From: SAR324 cluster bacterium
GTDB lineage: Bacteria; SAR324; XYD2-FULL-50-16
Direction of reading: 5' to 3'
NCBI GenBank assembly: GCA_028282885.1
Contig: JANQGX010000088.1
Location: 290,121 to 354,120 of the forward strand
Length of the DNA: 64,000 bases
Shown here: piece after piece, positions 35,530 through 43,950 of the stretch
How positions within the stretch are numbered: the first letter of the stretch is position 1
How the letters are laid out: the number at the start of each line of letters is the position of its first letter
Made by a program: the position numbers and the translations under genes
The notes under the pieces: model-generated
What the model was told of the DNA's origin: nothing
The model's database searches: none
What the model saw: the letters and a program-made list of their open reading frames with translations, nothing else

Positions 35530-36495
35530 CTACTTCACAATTTTGTCTGCTTCATCAATCAGAGATTGCGGGACATTAATTCCCATCTCCCTGGCCGATT
35601 TCAGGTTGAGATGAAGCAACAGTTCATCCTGGGTTTCAACGGGAGTCATTGCAGGATCAGCTCCTTCCAGAATCTTCTTGGCCATGAAACCGGTCTGGTA
35701 GCCATGTTTGTAATAATCAAAACCCATGGCAGCAACGGCACCACGGGGCACCGAATCCACATCGGCGGCAAATATCGGCAGATCGTTCTCCATTCCCACT
35801 TTGACAGCAGACTCAAGCGCTGAAACAACGGTGTTATCCGTCGGGATATAAACTGCATCGGCTCTTCCCACCAAACTCTTGGCAGCCTGGTAAACCTCAC
35901 TCGACTTGGAAGCAGTCGCCTCCACAACACGGAAACCCTGCTTTTTCCCTTCCGCCTTGATCATTTTCACCAGGACCTTGGAGTTGGCTTCTCCGGCGTT
36001 ATAGATTACGCCCAGTTTCTTCAAACCGCCCGGGAAGAACGTCTGCAGCATATTCATATGCTTGGTAACAGGAAGCATGTCGGATACGCCGGTGATATTT
36101 TTACCCGGTTTTTCCCAACTCTTCACCAGACCGGCCGAGACGGGATCGGTAACTGCCGTAAAAAGCAGGGTTCTTTGCATCTTCGTTGGAGCTTTTTTCA
36201 ACTTCTGGGCACAGGCCTGTGCAGTCGGTGTGGCAATTGCCAGAATCAGGTCCGGGTCCTCACCCAGGATCTGCTGGGCAATCTGGCTGGCCGTTCCCAT
36301 GTTGGCCTGGGCATTGTGAACCTTGTAATCAACTTCTACATTCTGATCCTTAAGAGAATCCTGAAATCCCTTCAATACAGCGTCCAAAGCCGGATGTTCA
36401 ACAAACTGGTTGACCGAAATGCGGTAAGTTTTTGCATAAAGACTGAAAGCAAAACAAAAACTGAATATCATGATAGCGGTGATTAATTTCTTCAT
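35530..36495 (-). CDS. ABC transporter substrate-binding protein (COG2984)
   Basis: A 321-aa periplasmic binding protein (PF04392 family). A signal peptide covers about 1-21 (ending SLYA). The ATG at 36495 has GAGAGGAAAAA upstream and is preferred over a start 16 codons earlier. Family segments include ISVNQFVEHPALDAVLKGFQ, the AQACAQ and TAVTDPVSAGLV strands and the GVIYNAGEANS motif. It delivers ligand to the COG4120/COG1101 pair. The divergent gene is a methionine gamma-lyase-like enzyme, so a sulfur or amino-acid ligand is possible but unproven. Confidence 0.92.
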   Translation of the reverse strand: MKKLITAIMIFSFCFAFSLYAKTYRISVNQFVEHPALDAVLKGFQDSLKDQNVEVDYKVHNAQANMGTASQIAQQILGEDPDLILAIATPTAQACAQKLKKAPTKMQRTLLFTAVTDPVSAGLVKSWEKPGKNITGVSDMLPVTKHMNMLQTFFPGGLKKLGVIYNAGEANSKVLVKMIKAEGKKQGFRVVEATASKSSEVYQAAKSLVGRADAVYIPTDNTVVSALESAVKVGMENDLPIFAADVDSVPRGAVAAMGFDYYKHGYQTGFMAKKILEGADPAMTPVETQDELLLHLNLKSAREMGINVPQSLIDEADKIVK

Positions 36496-36900
36496 TTTTT
36501 CCTCTCTAACAGATTTGATGTTTCTATTCATAAGAACAGTCAAGCCGTAGGAATGCCCATTCGAATGTTTTTATTCGATTCTCTCAAATTTAAATATCCG
36601 AATATTCCCGTGGAAAACATTTAGATTTTTACAAAAACCGACAAAAAGCAACAACTTTTTTTACCAATCCTGATCTAATTCGCATTCCGTCAGAAAACCC
36701 CTTTGTCCGAATCTATAATTTCCTTGCGGCATAATCCGATTTGAAATAGACTACCCATAAGCCAAGAACAGGGGACTGACCTTGGTTTATAAACACATTT
36801 TCGGCGGCCGATTATCAGTATCAAAATCAACCGAAGACGATCCAATTCAAAAAACCAGACCAAAGCTAACTATCTGATAACTTTCGAAGAGGAGGGAAAA
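36496..36900. other. Divergent promoter region, COG2984 importer / gamma-lyase
   Basis: About 400 bp of AT-rich sequence between divergent genes. I see one palindrome, TCGAAT-N6-ATTCGA at 36561-36578, 66 bp upstream of the importer ATG, which could be an operator. No S-box or other methionine-type riboswitch is recognisable before the gamma-lyase gene. Confidence 0.45.
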
Positions 36901-38121
36901 ATGGATAAATTCTGCCCTGAAAAAGAGATGACAAAAATCAGAAGAGAATTTGGCGAACATGGAGGTGTTTCACCTTCCATCTCCCGCTCATCAACTTTTA
37001 CAGTGATGGACCCGAAAGTGATGCAGGAGATTTTCGAAGGCGCCAGGGGACCGCATAACGGGGGGTGCTTTCTCTATAGCCGGCATTTTAACCCCACAGT
37101 CGATACCCTGGCTAGAGAATTGGCCGCCATGGAGGGCACAGAATCCGCTGTTTGCACGGCCAGCGGCATGGCTGCGATTTCCAGCGCTTTGCTGCAAATC
37201 TGTCACTCCGGAGATCATATTGTCTCCAGCGACACGGTCTATGGCGGAACCCATGCCTTGCTGGATGAGCTTTTTCCTGAAATGGGGATTGAGACCACCT
37301 TCGTACCTCCTGATGATCCCCAGGCGTTTGAAGATGCTATCCGCCCGGAAACCAAGGTGATCTATACCGAAACCGTGGGAAACCCGACTTTGAAAGTATC
37401 AGATATCCCGGCTCTCTCAACCATAGCAAAAAGACACGGTGCAATACTGGTGGTGGACAACACCTTCTCCCCCATGATGGTAACCCCCTCAGTCCTGGGT
37501 GCTGATATAGTTATTCACTCCCTGACAAAATACATCAATGGTGCCAGCGACGTTATCGCGGGAGTAGTCTGTTGTTCCAAAGACTTTGTCTATCAATTGA
37601 TGGATCTTCATCGGGGCAGGGTGATGCTCCTGGGTCCGACAATGGATGCCCGGACGGCTTTCGATATTCAGCAGCGACTGCCCCACCTCGCTGTTCGCAT
37701 GAAGGAGCACTCGCACAGGGCTATGGCCATGAGCAAACACCTGCAGGATCTCGGGGTTGAAATCAACTACCCGGGATTGCCTTCGCACCCTCAGCACGAC
37801 TTGATTACCTCAATGTTGAACGAGGGTTACGGTTATGGCGGGATATTTACGATTGAGTGCGAAACAACCGAGAAAGCCGACCAGTTAATGAATATTCTGC
37901 AGAACAAGGAGAGGTTTGGACTGATTGCCGTCTCGCTGGGGTATTTCGATACCCTGATGAGCTGCTCAGCCAGCTCCACCTCTTCGGAAATAGCACAGGA
38001 GAAGCAGAAACGGATGGGACTCTCACCCGGTTTGATCAGACTCTCCCTGGGAATAACCGGTACCCTGCCCGACCGCATCGAGCAAATAGAGAGGGCTGTG
38101 AGAGAGGTTGGACTGATCTGA
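36901..38121 (+). CDS. Cys/Met metabolism PLP enzyme (methionine gamma-lyase-like)
   Basis: A 406-aa enzyme of the cystathionine gamma-synthase/methionine gamma-lyase family. It has YSRHFNPTVDTLARELAAMEG near residue 60, SGMAAISSALLQ, VVDNTFSPMM, and the PLP Lys in HSLTKYINGASDV. GAGGAGGG precedes the ATG. A lyase releasing methanethiol or hydrogen sulfide, or a related synthase, is possible; active-site residues alone do not decide. Three bases after its stop a new promoter starts the riboswitch unit, so it is not part of that operon. Confidence 0.9.
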   Translation: MDKFCPEKEMTKIRREFGEHGGVSPSISRSSTFTVMDPKVMQEIFEGARGPHNGGCFLYSRHFNPTVDTLARELAAMEGTESAVCTASGMAAISSALLQICHSGDHIVSSDTVYGGTHALLDELFPEMGIETTFVPPDDPQAFEDAIRPETKVIYTETVGNPTLKVSDIPALSTIAKRHGAILVVDNTFSPMMVTPSVLGADIVIHSLTKYINGASDVIAGVVCCSKDFVYQLMDLHRGRVMLLGPTMDARTAFDIQQRLPHLAVRMKEHSHRAMAMSKHLQDLGVEINYPGLPSHPQHDLITSMLNEGYGYGGIFTIECETTEKADQLMNILQNKERFGLIAVSLGYFDTLMSCSASSTSSEIAQEKQKRMGLSPGLIRLSLGITGTLPDRIEQIERAVREVGLI

Positions 38122-38123
38122 TA

Positions 38124-38152
38124 TTGACGGAGAGTTATTTAGTCCATATAAT
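38124..38152 (+). promoter_or_regulatory. Sigma-70 promoter of the FMN-riboswitch operon
   Basis: TTGACG (38124-38129), a 17-bp spacer and a perfect TATAAT (38147-38152). Transcription would begin near 38159, about 14 nt before the riboswitch. Confidence 0.8.
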
Positions 38153-38172
38153 TCAAAGATATCAAGACTACT

Positions 38173-38374
38173 GATACCTTCGGGGCAGGGTGAGTGAGAA
38201 ATCGCAATTCCCGACCGACGGTGATGCTGCGCAAGCAGACGAGCCCGTGAACGCCAGTTGGACCCAGATCGAGACACCCGATTCGATCTGCCCGGTTAGC
38301 CGGGGGCAGGCAATTGGCGCCGATTCAGTGAGATTCTGAAGCCGACGGTACAGTCCGGATGGGAGAAGGTAATG
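38173..38374 (+). ncRNA. FMN riboswitch (RFN element) with enlarged variable arm
   Basis: Conserved RFN landmarks occur in order: CTTCGGGGCAGGGTGAG, AATTCCCGACCGACGGTGAT, GAGCCCGTGA, GATTCAGTGAGATTCTGAAG, CCGACGGTACAGTCCGGATG and GGAGAAGG. P1 pairs ATACCTT (38174-38180) with AAGGTA. A CTGC-GCAA-GCAG hairpin lies at 38227-38238. The variable arm (38253-38318) is enlarged: its base GCCAGTTG/CAATTGGC encloses two hairpins, CAGATCGA/TCGATCTG and CCCGG/CCGGG. FMN binding normally favours termination, here by the hairpin at 38461-38502. It therefore controls the downstream importer by flavin level. Confidence 0.96.
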
Positions 38375-38460
38375 TTCAATAAGAACGGCAGGAGCAAATC
38401 ACAAGGCCTCAAATACGATTTGCAGTTATAATCGTGTTGCCTTGCCGTGATCAGTTGAAG

Positions 38461-38502
38461 AACCCCGAATGTTGATGTACGAGACATTCGGGGTTTTTTT
38501 TT
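38461..38502 (+). terminator. Intrinsic terminator of the FMN riboswitch
   Basis: A perfect 12-bp stem AACCCCGAATGT / ACATTCGGGGTT (38461-38472 with 38484-38495) followed by nine T residues. Upstream (38382-38453) a nested hairpin (ACGGCAGG with CCTTGCCGT, AAGGC with GCCTT, ACGATT with AATCGT) may belong to the expression platform. Confidence 0.95.
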
Positions 38503-38580
38503 GCCTGGAAAAAAACCCCGACGGGACAGATGCTGTCTGAATGGATCAACATTTTCCGCAGGGAGAAGCCGAGATAAATA

Positions 38581-39468
38581 TTGGGACTATTTCAACGGGA
38601 AGTCAAATTGAAGAACAACGAATCAGCAACCCGGATAACTGAAATGGAAAACTCTTCAGAATCAGCCGGAACCACCAAGAGAAAACACAACAGGGCTTTT
38701 ATGGCCGGCTGGTTGAATGGCTACGGCATCGGTCTGCTGGCTTTTCCATTCGGGGTCGTCCTGTTGGTTGTGATCTGGTATCTGGTGACAAAGCTGGGTG
38801 ATTATCCCGCGTTCATCCTGCCGGGCCCCGCGGCTGTAATGGAAGAGATGCATAAGATTATCGTTAATGGAGTGCTGTGGATTCATGTCAAAGCCACCCT
38901 TACCGAAATGGCAGGGGGTTTGGCATTGGGTCTGGGGACGGCGACCATCCTGGGATATATCCTTGCCAAAAGCCCGATACTGGAGAGATTGATCGGTCCC
39001 TATATCGTCGCCTCACAATCCGTTCCCGCAGTCGCCATAGCACCATTACTGATCATCTGGTTTGGTACCGGTAAACTCAGCAAGGTTCTGGTTTGTGCCC
39101 TGGTGCTCTTTTTCCCTGTATTGATCAACACGATTGTCGGCATTCGTTCCGTTGATGCCGGGTTAAAAACCCTGATGAAATCCCTTCATGCCAGTCGCTG
39201 GCAAACCTTCGTCATGCTGGAGGTACCTGCTTCTTTGCCGGTTCTCCTGGGCGGATTGAAAATCGGGGTTACCCTCTCGGTAATCGGAGCTGTGGTTGGA
39301 GAATTCGTGGGAGCCGATCGTGGGTTGGGATACCTGATTAACCTGGCCAAGGGAATTTTCAACACTTCCCTGATGTTCGCCGCCCTGATCGCTCTTACAG
39401 CCATCTCCCTGACCCTTTATCTGCTCATAACCGCTCTTGAGCGATGGCTGTTGGACTGGAGAGACTAA
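38581..39468 (+). CDS. ribX: ABC permease of FMN-regulated importer (RibX-like)
   Basis: A permease of up to 295 aa of the SsuC/TauC/ThiX class, with about six helices and the EAA loop KTLMKSLHASRWQTFVMLEVPASLPVLLGGL. It is the first gene behind the FMN riboswitch, and permeases of this class with a ThiY-like binding protein under RFN control are predicted riboflavin importers (RibXY). The start is uncertain: TTG 38581, TTG 38608 (after CGGGAAG) or ATG 38644. Riboflavin specificity rests on the riboswitch, not on the protein sequence. Confidence 0.85.
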   Translation: MGLFQREVKLKNNESATRITEMENSSESAGTTKRKHNRAFMAGWLNGYGIGLLAFPFGVVLLVVIWYLVTKLGDYPAFILPGPAAVMEEMHKIIVNGVLWIHVKATLTEMAGGLALGLGTATILGYILAKSPILERLIGPYIVASQSVPAVAIAPLLIIWFGTGKLSKVLVCALVLFFPVLINTIVGIRSVDAGLKTLMKSLHASRWQTFVMLEVPASLPVLLGGLKIGVTLSVIGAVVGEFVGADRGLGYLINLAKGIFNTSLMFAALIALTAISLTLYLLITALERWLLDWRD

Positions 39469-39484
39469 TAACAAGGATGTAACG

Positions 39485-39592
39485 ATGCAATCCGGTTATC
39501 AACTCGTATATCACAATGCAGCCGGTAATTTATGCTTTGCAGCTGTCAAACACCAAACGACAGTAAAAGAGGATATCAAAAGCGTTATCTGA
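39485..39592 (+). CDS. Possible 35-aa ORF between ribX and ribY
   Basis: ATG 39485, seven bases after AAGGA, opens a 35-codon frame ending TGA 39590-39592. It starts 17 bp after ribX and lies inside a 207-bp gap to ribY. The product (MQSGYQLVYHNAAGNLCFAA...) is soluble-looking and matches nothing I know. It could be a small accessory protein, a leader that couples translation, or chance. Confidence 0.35.
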   Translation: MQSGYQLVYHNAAGNLCFAAVKHQTTVKEDIKSVI

Positions 39593-39675
39593 CTTCCTAA
39601 ACCGGGGATCTGGCAACGGGAAGAGTTGCGAATCGTAGCGTAGAACCCAATTTCAACCTGATTGGAGAAAGAACA

Positions 39676-40656
39676 ATGAGAACAAATAAGCTTGGATTAA
39701 GCCTTATCTTCACCTTAATTATGCTCCAGTTTGCTCCCCAGATTCGGGCAGCGGACCATCTCAGAAAGGTGCGATTCGGAGTCAGTTTTATTCCCAATGT
39801 CCAGTTTGCACCCATCTATGTGGCGCAGAAGAAGGGCTTTTATGCCGAAGAAGGGCTTGAAGTCGACTTGGAACATGGCTATGAAAACGATTTTGTTGCC
39901 CTGGCAGCCCAGGGGGAGAGAGAATTCGCACTGGGGAGTGGGGATCAGGTCATTCTGGCTCAATCCCAGGGAGTTCCTATCGTCTACGTCATGAAATGGC
40001 ATCAGCGGTACCCCGTTGCCCTGATGGCTCCGAAGTCGAAAAACATCAAAACCATGAAGGATCTGGTCGGCAGGAGTGTGGGAATCCCGGGGTTTTTCGG
40101 GGCCAGCTACGTGGGTTGGAAGGCGCTTGTCTATACTTCCGGCGTGGATGAATCCAAAATCGATATCAAACAGATCGGCTTTACCCAGTCCTCTGCCGTG
40201 CAGCAAAACATCGTTGATTCAGCCGTGATATACATTGTCAATGAACCCATACAGCTCCGCAACGCGGGAATTGAAGTGGATGTCATCGAGGTTTCGGACT
40301 ATATTGACCTCGTATCCAACGGCCTTCTGGTCGGTGAGAAACTTATCAGGGAGGAGCCCGACCTGGTCAGACGAATGGTACGGGCAACTCTCAAGGGACT
40401 TGAATATTCCATCGCTCATCAGGAAGAGGCATTTGCCATCTCACGTCAGATTATCCCCGAGATCACAGATGAAGGGGCACCGGTTCAGTTTCAGGTACTG
40501 AAAGCATCCGCCGAGCTCTGGAAAAGCAGTGAAGCCATGGGAGTATCCACCCGAAAATCGTGGCAGGATTCCGTGGCCTTTATGAAAAAAACAGGTCTTT
40601 TGGGCAAAGATGTCGACATTGATAAGCTTTTCACTAACCGCTTCATCACGGAATAG
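39676..40656 (+). CDS. ribY: Substrate-binding protein, NMT1/THI5-like (RibY-like)
   Basis: A 326-aa periplasmic binding protein with a signal peptide (about 1-25, ending IRAAD) and an NMT1/THI5-type domain: VRFGVSFIPNVQFAPIYVAQKKGFYAEEGL, then the GSGDQVILAQSQG and VGIPGFFGASY strands. Such proteins bind pyrimidine, thiamine-precursor or flavin-like heterocycles. GAGAAAGAAC precedes the ATG. Under an FMN riboswitch it is the predicted riboflavin-binding subunit. Confidence 0.9.
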   Translation: MRTNKLGLSLIFTLIMLQFAPQIRAADHLRKVRFGVSFIPNVQFAPIYVAQKKGFYAEEGLEVDLEHGYENDFVALAAQGEREFALGSGDQVILAQSQGVPIVYVMKWHQRYPVALMAPKSKNIKTMKDLVGRSVGIPGFFGASYVGWKALVYTSGVDESKIDIKQIGFTQSSAVQQNIVDSAVIYIVNEPIQLRNAGIEVDVIEVSDYIDLVSNGLLVGEKLIREEPDLVRRMVRATLKGLEYSIAHQEEAFAISRQIIPEITDEGAPVQFQVLKASAELWKSSEAMGVSTRKSWQDSVAFMKKTGLLGKDVDIDKLFTNRFITE

Positions 40657-40661
40657 TCTAC

Positions 40662-41426
40662 ATGTCCATCAACTCCTTTATCCTGGAAGCGAAAAACCTG
40701 GGAAAAGTGTTTAGTGACTCCAGCGGTAAGCTGCCTGCGGTAAACAATATCAGCTTTTCCGTTTCCAAGGGGGAATTTCTCTGTATCGTGGGTCCTTCGG
40801 GTTGCGGCAAAACCACGATTCTACAACTGCTTGCCGGACTATTGGATAATACTTCCGGCGAGATTCTGTTGGGAGGAAAACCGCTGAAAGGTCCCCACCG
40901 GGATATTAGTGTCGTCTTCCAGAAATCCAATCTGATGCCATGGCGCAGTGTGCTCAAAAATGTCCTTCTGCCCTTGCAGATCTATGGAACTCCTGCGAAA
41001 GAGGCAAAAGAAAAAGCCGGATTATACCTGGAGAAGGTTGGCTTGTCAGAGTTTGCCAATGCTTATCCAAAGGCGCTCTCAGGTGGAATGGAGCAACGAG
41101 TGGCTGTTGCCAGGGCACTGGTTCAAAATCCCAGGATTTTGCTTCTGGACGAGCCCTTCGGAGCCTTGGATTCGTTCACCCGGGAACAGTTAAACCTGGA
41201 ACTCCTTAGCCTTTGGAGGGATCAGAATATCACCGCCATCATGGTTACCCATAACATCAGGGAAGCCGTGCTATTGGCCGACCGAGTCCTGGTTCTCTCC
41301 CCCAGGCCAGCCTCCATTTACAGAGAAATCCCGGTGAACCTGCCCAGACCTCGAACCGGGGATATTGAGTATACCCGGGAGTTTGTGGATCTCACCTACC
41401 AGATTCGCAAAGCGATCAAAGCCTGA
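40662..41426 (+). CDS. ABC ATPase of FMN-regulated importer
   Basis: A 254-aa ATPase of the SsuB/TauB/ThiZ class: Walker A GPSGCGKT, a Q-loop in VVFQKSNLMPWRSV, signature LSGGMEQRVAVARAL, Walker B ILLLDEPFGALD and switch VTHNI. It starts five bases after ribY and completes the importer. RibXY systems often lack a dedicated ATPase gene in the same operon, so its presence makes this cluster self-sufficient. Confidence 0.93.
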   Translation: MSINSFILEAKNLGKVFSDSSGKLPAVNNISFSVSKGEFLCIVGPSGCGKTTILQLLAGLLDNTSGEILLGGKPLKGPHRDISVVFQKSNLMPWRSVLKNVLLPLQIYGTPAKEAKEKAGLYLEKVGLSEFANAYPKALSGGMEQRVAVARALVQNPRILLLDEPFGALDSFTREQLNLELLSLWRDQNITAIMVTHNIREAVLLADRVLVLSPRPASIYREIPVNLPRPRTGDIEYTREFVDLTYQIRKAIKA

Positions 41427-41537
41427 ATAGTCCAACTCGAATCAGGGCCTTTTCCTCCCCAATCCCCCCTGTATCCTTCGAAGTCAAAAATTGACATTGA
41501 GACCTCTGTCCGGTGGACAGATTATTTGGCGGAGATA

Positions 41538-41566
41538 TTGACATATCCCGAATACTTCTCTATGCT
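41538..41566 (+). promoter_or_regulatory. Sigma-70 promoter of the methyltransferase operon
   Basis: TTGACA (41538-41543), a 17-bp spacer and TATGCT (41561-41566). The start would fall near 41573, immediately before the first ATGAA...TTCAT palindrome, leaving a leader of about 178 nt. The rest of the 324-bp gap (41427-41750) contains the second palindrome and nothing else I recognise. Confidence 0.65.
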
Positions 41567-41577
41567 CTCTGCATAAA

Positions 41578-41593
41578 ATGAACTACAATTCAT
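41578..41593. promoter_or_regulatory. Operator-like palindrome 1 (ATGAACTACAATTCAT)
   Basis: An imperfect ATGAATT-N2-AATTCAT element at about +5 of the predicted transcript, where a bound repressor would block initiation. Confidence 0.5.
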
Positions 41594-41698
41594 CTACTCT
41601 TTTCTTACTCAACCCAAATAAAAACGTATGACAGGCCAATAATTCAATGGATCATCTTTAACCTCCATAGATAAGATAATCCATGACTTATTTGTGAA

Positions 41699-41714
41699 AT
41701 GAATTGTAATTCAT
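41699..41714. promoter_or_regulatory. Operator-like palindrome 2 (ATGAATTGTAATTCAT)
   Basis: A perfect 7+2+7 palindrome 37 bp before the methyltransferase ATG and 121 bp from copy 1. No regulator gene lies next to it, so the binding protein is probably encoded elsewhere. Confidence 0.5.
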
Positions 41715-41750
41715 AATATCTGAATCAGGATAACAAAAAGGAGAATTAAT

Positions 41751-43214
41751 ATGCAAAGCGAGAGATTAAGGGTATTAAGCGACAAGGAGATCAAATCGAT
41801 TCATGAGCACTCCTTTTCCATACTGGAGGAGACGGGAATCAGGGTTAACCTCAAGCGTCTCAGGGATCTTCTGGCGGATCATGGCGCCAGGGTTGATGAA
41901 TCCTCAAAAATCGTACGCTTTCCTAGCGATATGATGGAGAAATACCTTAAAACGGCACCATCTCAATTTTCCATCTGCGGTAATGATTTGGATCTGAAAA
42001 AAGCAATCAGCACCACTGACCGTGTCTGGTCCGGCCTGGGAACCGCTTTTCGGATGCTGGATCCCGTAAGCGGTGAATGGACGGATGCCACCCATGAGGA
42101 TGCAGTTAAGCATATTGTTCTTTTTGATTACTTGGAAAATGTTTCCAGTAATCAGTTGGATGTTTTGGCACAGGATATCCCCATGCATACCATCCATGTT
42201 GAAGCAATTCGCGACTGGGCCAAAAACTGCAAAAAGGGTTTCGGCATGGGGGCATATGGTGTCAAAGCCTCAACCGAAATGGTGGACATGGTGGGTATGG
42301 CTATTGGAGGCAAGGAGAAACTGCAGGAAAATCACCCTTTTGTCACCATTATCAGCATTCAAAGTCCGCTTTCCACGGCACATATCCAGCTTGAGGGGAT
42401 GATGATATTTGCTGAACATCGCGTTCCCATGTGCGTCTCACCTGAAGCCATGGCTGGAACCACTGCTCCGGTAACCCTTGCCGGACTGCTGGTTCAGCAC
42501 AATGCAGAGATTTTGGCCCATATTGTCATGACCCAGGTGATTAATCCTGGAACACCTGTCCTGTATGGATCGGTCTCAACAGTCGCCGAAATGAGACGGG
42601 GGACGGCGGCACTGGGCTCCATTGAGTGCGGAATGATCAGTGCAGCCTCCGCCCAGCTTGCCCATTATTTCAATATTCCCTGCCGGGCTGTCGCCGGCGG
42701 TACCGATTCCAAGATCATCGACATTCAGGCGGGATTTGAGAGAGCCCAATCCATGCTGATGGCAGCAATGGCAGGAGTTAACTACATCACCTGTGTCGGA
42801 ACGCTGGAATCAACCAACCTCGGGGCCCATGTTCTCAGTGTCATTGACAACGAAATCATCGGTAGGGTTGAGCGGGCTGTGCGGGGAATTGAAGTCAACG
42901 ATATCAGCCTGGCCGCCGACATTATCAAAAACGTCGGTCCTGACGGCAACTATCTGATGGAATCCCATACGCAACAACATTTTCGACAAGAGCATTTCAT
43001 TCCATCCATTTCAGACAGAGACCAGCTTGAGATCTGGGACAAAGGAGGTAGGCAGTCGATAATGGATCATGCCCGTAAGAAGATGGAAAAGCTGATGGAC
43101 GAACATCAGGCCAATTCAATTGATCCGGCTTTGGCAGCAGAACTTGACAGATTTGTCGACATGGTAAAGAAACAGTCAATAGATGACTACTATGCTGCAG
43201 AGTGGGAAGAGTAG
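41751..43214 (+). CDS. MttB-family corrinoid methyltransferase, non-pyrrolysine
   Basis: A 487-aa member of the trimethylamine methyltransferase MttB superfamily (COG5598). The frame is uninterrupted, with no in-frame amber, so it belongs to the non-pyrrolysine branch. The characterised members there act on quaternary amines such as glycine betaine (MtgB), proline betaine or carnitine. AAAAGGAG precedes the ATG. The cognate corrinoid protein gene follows after 26 bp and a symporter after that. It would transfer a methyl group from an imported methylated amine to the Co(I) cobamide. Substrate choice within the family cannot be read here. Confidence 0.93.
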   Translation: MQSERLRVLSDKEIKSIHEHSFSILEETGIRVNLKRLRDLLADHGARVDESSKIVRFPSDMMEKYLKTAPSQFSICGNDLDLKKAISTTDRVWSGLGTAFRMLDPVSGEWTDATHEDAVKHIVLFDYLENVSSNQLDVLAQDIPMHTIHVEAIRDWAKNCKKGFGMGAYGVKASTEMVDMVGMAIGGKEKLQENHPFVTIISIQSPLSTAHIQLEGMMIFAEHRVPMCVSPEAMAGTTAPVTLAGLLVQHNAEILAHIVMTQVINPGTPVLYGSVSTVAEMRRGTAALGSIECGMISAASAQLAHYFNIPCRAVAGGTDSKIIDIQAGFERAQSMLMAAMAGVNYITCVGTLESTNLGAHVLSVIDNEIIGRVERAVRGIEVNDISLAADIIKNVGPDGNYLMESHTQQHFRQEHFIPSISDRDQLEIWDKGGRQSIMDHARKKMEKLMDEHQANSIDPALAAELDRFVDMVKKQSIDDYYAAEWEE

Positions 43215-43240
43215 GAATAATCCAAAAAGGGAGGATAACA

Positions 43241-43879
43241 ATGAGCGAAGAGATATTAAAGAAGCTGGAAGATGCGGTTGTGGAAATTCGAATGGATGAC
43301 GCCAGTGACTTCATGAATCAAGCCATGGAAGAAGGAATTTCAGGGGTCGATATTCTCAACAAAGCACTGGTCACTGCATTGGACAGGGTTGGTGTTCTCT
43401 TCAGGGATGGAGATTATTTTTTGCCCGATGTCCTGATGTGTGTGAATATCTACAATCAAGCCTTTCAACTGATTGAGCCGGAATTGAAGGCCGGGGACTA
43501 TGAACCCAAGGGGAAAGTTATGTTGGGGACCGTAAAAGGAGATACCCACGATATCGGTAAGAATATTCTTTCCGCACTGTTGCAGGGCAATGGTTATGAA
43601 GTGATCAATCTTGGGATGAATGTCCCGGCAGAAACCTTTCTGGAGGAAGCCCAAAAAACCAATCCTGATATCATCGGCATGTCGGCCCTGTTGACAACCA
43701 CAATGCCCGAAATGAAAAACACCATTGAGCTCTTTGCCAAGGCGGGATTGAGGGATCAATATCGCTTCATTATCGGCGGCGCACCGGTTACCCAGGATTT
43801 TGCCAACCAGATCGGAGCCGACGGATACGGGGAAGAGGCTCAAGCCGGAGTTAATCTCGTTAAAAGCCTTATAGCTTAA
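43241..43879 (+). CDS. Corrinoid (B12-binding) methyl-carrier protein
   Basis: A 212-aa methanogenesis-type corrinoid protein (MttC/MtgC-like). An N-terminal helical cap (about 1-88) is followed by the Rossmann B12 domain, with the cobalt-ligating His in GDTHDIGKNI and the GMSALLTTTM and IIGGAPV strands. GGGAGG precedes ATG 43241; a longer upstream frame overlaps the methyltransferase end. It accepts the methyl group from the preceding enzyme and would pass it to a methyltransferase acting on tetrahydrofolate, not encoded nearby. Confidence 0.96.
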   Translation: MSEEILKKLEDAVVEIRMDDASDFMNQAMEEGISGVDILNKALVTALDRVGVLFRDGDYFLPDVLMCVNIYNQAFQLIEPELKAGDYEPKGKVMLGTVKGDTHDIGKNILSALLQGNGYEVINLGMNVPAETFLEEAQKTNPDIIGMSALLTTTMPEMKNTIELFAKAGLRDQYRFIIGGAPVTQDFANQIGADGYGEEAQAGVNLVKSLIA

Positions 43880-43881
43880 GA

Positions 43882-43913
43882 TATGGCGTTGCGCTAACAA
43901 CCGCAGCGCCATA
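43882..43913 (+). repeat. Intercistronic hairpin
   Basis: A 12-bp stem (TATGGCGTTGCG with CGCAGCGCCATA, one G-U pair) and 8-nt loop right after the corrinoid gene. No T-run follows. It could protect the upstream mRNA and reduce expression of the symporter gene. Confidence 0.7.
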
Positions 43914-43950
43914 CCCGCCCCTTCCGTCAATTTTTCTGACACCGTGACCG

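Noticed and set aside
36544..36900. Methionine-type riboswitch upstream of the gamma-lyase gene
   Set aside because: No S-box core or kink-turn pattern could be found in the leader.
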